A program made the translations under genes and the position numbers. DNA of 64,000 bases from Halomonas llamarensis (GTDB lineage Bacteria > Pseudomonadota > Gammaproteobacteria > Pseudomonadales > Halomonadaceae), in assembly GCF_023555005.1 (NCBI RefSeq), contig NZ_JAMJPJ010000015.1, forward strand, positions 1-64,000, in the 5' to 3' direction. This document shows, in pieces, positions 62,498-64,000 of this stretch. Below the pieces are notes generated by a model. It made no database searches and had not been told where the DNA came from. It worked only from the letters and a program-made list of their open reading frames with translations. Position 1 is the stretch's first letter. Each line of letters opens with the position of its first letter.

Positions 62498-63377
62498 TAA
62501 AGTGCAAAACAACCGCGCTTGGTTGCTCGTACTACCAATGTTAGTGCTAGTGGCTTTTTCCGCCATTATTCCCTTGATGACGGTGGTGAACTATTCCGTA
62601 CAGGACGTTTTGGGTCCCAATGCCCGATTCTTTACTGGTACGGAGTGGTTTACGACCATGCTCAACGATCCCAACCTGCAGGCAGCTTTTGGCCGCCAGG
62701 TATTATTTTCGTTGACTATTCTGGCTATTCAAATACCGCTTGGCATCGGTATTGCCTTACTGATGCCCAAAAAAGGCTGGCAAGCGTCGGCCGTGCTAAT
62801 TCTCATCACCATGCCACTGTTGGTGCCTTGGAACGTTGTCGGCAGTATTTGGCAGATTTTTACCCGTGGCGACATCGGCCTGATGGGCTGGAGCCTTGGC
62901 GAAATCGGGATTAATTACAACATTACCCGCAACGCAGGGGATGCCTGGTTCACCATTATTTTGATGGATGTGTGGCACTGGACGCCACTCGTGGCAATGC
63001 TTTGCTACAGCGGTTTGCGCTCTATTCCGGAAGCCTACTACCAGGCCGCACGTATTGATCGCGCCTCGAAGTGGGCTGTATTCCGCTACATTCAACTCCC
63101 CAAGTTGATCAACGTGCTAGTGATTGCCGTACTGCTGCGTTTTATGCACTCTTTCATGATCTACGCTGAGCCCTTCGTACTCACCGGTGGCGGCCCAGGC
63201 AGCTCAACGACCTTCCTTACCCAGTCTCTGGCCACCATGGCGATCGGTCAACAGGACCTTGGACCTTCTGCAGCGTTCTCGATTATCTACTTCCTTGTCA
63301 TTTTATTGGTGAGCTGGATTTTCTACACCACCATCATGCATATGCAAAAAGACAAGAATTCACAAGGAGGTGCATAA
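62490..63377 (+). CDS. glpP: Glycerol-type ABC importer permease 1 (GlpP-like)
   Basis: A 295-residue inner membrane permease with six helices. The coupling EAA motif appears as EAYYQAARIDRASKWAVFRY (about 203). The start is GTG 62490, inside the last codons of glpT (overlap of 8 bases); an ATG at 62436 would overlap too far. TGGGGGTG lies upstream. LPMLVLVAFSAIIPLMTVVN begins helix 1. It pairs with the permease that follows one base after its stop. Confidence 0.8.
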   Translation: MNNKVQNNRAWLLVLPMLVLVAFSAIIPLMTVVNYSVQDVLGPNARFFTGTEWFTTMLNDPNLQAAFGRQVLFSLTILAIQIPLGIGIALLMPKKGWQASAVLILITMPLLVPWNVVGSIWQIFTRGDIGLMGWSLGEIGINYNITRNAGDAWFTIILMDVWHWTPLVAMLCYSGLRSIPEAYYQAARIDRASKWAVFRYIQLPKLINVLVIAVLLRFMHSFMIYAEPFVLTGGGPGSSTTFLTQSLATMAIGQQDLGPSAAFSIIYFLVILLVSWIFYTTIMHMQKDKNSQGGA

Positions 63378-63378
63378 G

Positions 63379-64000
63379 ATGACTTACCATATTGAAAAAA
63401 CCCAACAGGGCGAAAAATACAACACCATTTTTAGCTCGATTACCTCAGCAGAACGACGTAAGCGCACCTCACGTTCTCGGCTAAAAAAGCGGATTTTGCT
63501 CGGCACTTACATTGTATTGCTGATGCTCCCGATTTACTGGCTGCTCAATATGTCGCTGCAGACCAACAGCGAGATTCTGGGTTCGATGACGCTGTGGCCG
63601 CAAAACGTCACCCTCGACAACTATATCGGCATCTTCAGCAACCCAAGCTGGTACATGGGCTATGTCAACTCGATCATGTACGTGGCCATGAACATGGTCA
63701 TCACCATGCTGGTGGCGCTGCCTGCCGCCTATGCCTTTAGCCGCTATAAGTTTATTGGTGACAAGCATCTATTTTTTTGGCTGTTAACCAACTTAATGGC
63801 GCCACCGGCGGTCTTCCTGCTGCCTTACTTTCAGCTGTATTACTCTGTTGGTCTGTTTGACACCCACATAGCGGTAGCCCTGGCGCATTGCTTGTTTAAT
63901 ATCCCGCTGGCCATCTGGATTCTGGAAGGCTTCATGAGCAGCGTGCCCAAAGAGATTGACGAAACCGCCTATATCGATGGCTATAGCTTTCCCAAGTTCT
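63379..64000 (+). CDS. glpQ: Glycerol-type ABC importer permease 2 (GlpQ-like), cut by window end
   Basis: The gene starts at ATG 63379 with AAGGAGG upstream and runs off the window. The visible 207 residues comprise a basic N-terminal region, helix 1 (LGTYIVLLMLPIYWLLNMSL), the SLQTNSEIL periplasmic segment, helices near 93-116 and 128-150, and the EAA-like coupling motif EIDETAYIDGYSFPKF at the cut. The remaining part and the expected substrate-binding protein gene should lie beyond 64000. Confidence 0.85.
   Translation, partial: MTYHIEKTQQGEKYNTIFSSITSAERRKRTSRSRLKKRILLGTYIVLLMLPIYWLLNMSLQTNSEILGSMTLWPQNVTLDNYIGIFSNPSWYMGYVNSIMYVAMNMVITMLVALPAAYAFSRYKFIGDKHLFFWLLTNLMAPPAVFLLPYFQLYYSVGLFDTHIAVALAHCLFNIPLAIWILEGFMSSVPKEIDETAYIDGYSFPKF

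Noticed and set aside
1-64000. CRISPR array, prophage, toxin-antitoxin or biosynthetic cluster
   Set aside because: No regularly spaced direct repeats with unique spacers, no phage structural genes, no toxin-antitoxin pairs and no synthase modules were recognised.

Overview
The window reads as a chromosomal segment of a halophilic gammaproteobacterium, most likely Halomonas or a close relative (Halomonadaceae). This is an inference from gene content, the moderately high GC seen by eye, and protein style (ketone-body/PHB enzymes, RegBA, Fec-type signalling, GlpSTPQ-type glycerol import). No rRNA or species marker is present. Coding density is high on both strands, and five tRNA genes are present.

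Layout. 1-10.6 kb (mostly minus): class I fumarase, nei-uvrB DNA repair pair, an OsmC/HMA-like pair, ygfZ, tatD-like yjjV, prfC, a YjfB-like small protein and a DadA-like oxidoreductase. 10.9-11.5 kb: a Pro-Arg-His-His tRNA operon with a readable promoter. 11.6-13.8 kb: folD, mtnN and a DUF486 membrane protein. 14-20.9 kb: a minus-strand Fec-type iron operon (ECF sigma, FecR, TonB receptor with signalling domain). Unusual downstream genes follow it: an ABC transmembrane protein with no ATPase, a Bfd-like [2Fe-2S] protein, a 65-residue protein, a decayed paralogue and a duplicated-domain protein of unknown function. 21.6-32.2 kb: pyrC, the redox two-component system regB-regA, 3-hydroxybutyrate dehydrogenase, an orphan HybE-like protein, glutaredoxin, a DUF1338-like protein, acetoacetate CoA-transferase with a divergent LysR regulator, a PlsC-type acyltransferase and an NlpD-like lipoprotein. 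32.3-41.3 kb: glycine cleavage (gcvT, gcvH, gcvP) around an AGCS symporter, a LysR regulator and ppnN.

41.6-53.5 kb looks accessory. tRNA-Pro(GGG) is followed by an IS3 remnant and a MerR-regulated Zn/Cd/Pb P-type ATPase with a textbook 19-bp spacer promoter. CtaG-like, PCuAC and SCO1 copper/oxidase assembly genes come next, then an HprRS-like two-component system divergent from hiuH-msrP-msrQ (periplasmic methionine sulfoxide repair), and an XRE/MmyB regulator divergent from an MFS exporter. 53.8-59.9 kb: osmC, a chemoreceptor whose membrane part resembles the NrtS nitrate/nitrite transporter, an overlapping GGDEF-EAL protein, a DUF302 protein, a cytochrome c with a repetitive Ala-Glu-Gly linker, and a YiiX-like hydrolase. 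60.3-64 kb: a glycerol-type ABC importer (two non-equivalent ATPases, two permeases, the last one cut by the window end).

Most notable signals: a dispersed ~127-bp repeat with a conserved 12-bp hairpin (1-127 and 21253-21378), 15-bp iterons before uvrB, the unusual tail of the Fec-like operon, the NrtS-chemoreceptor fusion, the complementary degeneration of the two GlpS/GlpT-like ATPases, and a likely non-canonical start codon in the CtaG-like gene. All calls are by reading alone; no database search was possible.
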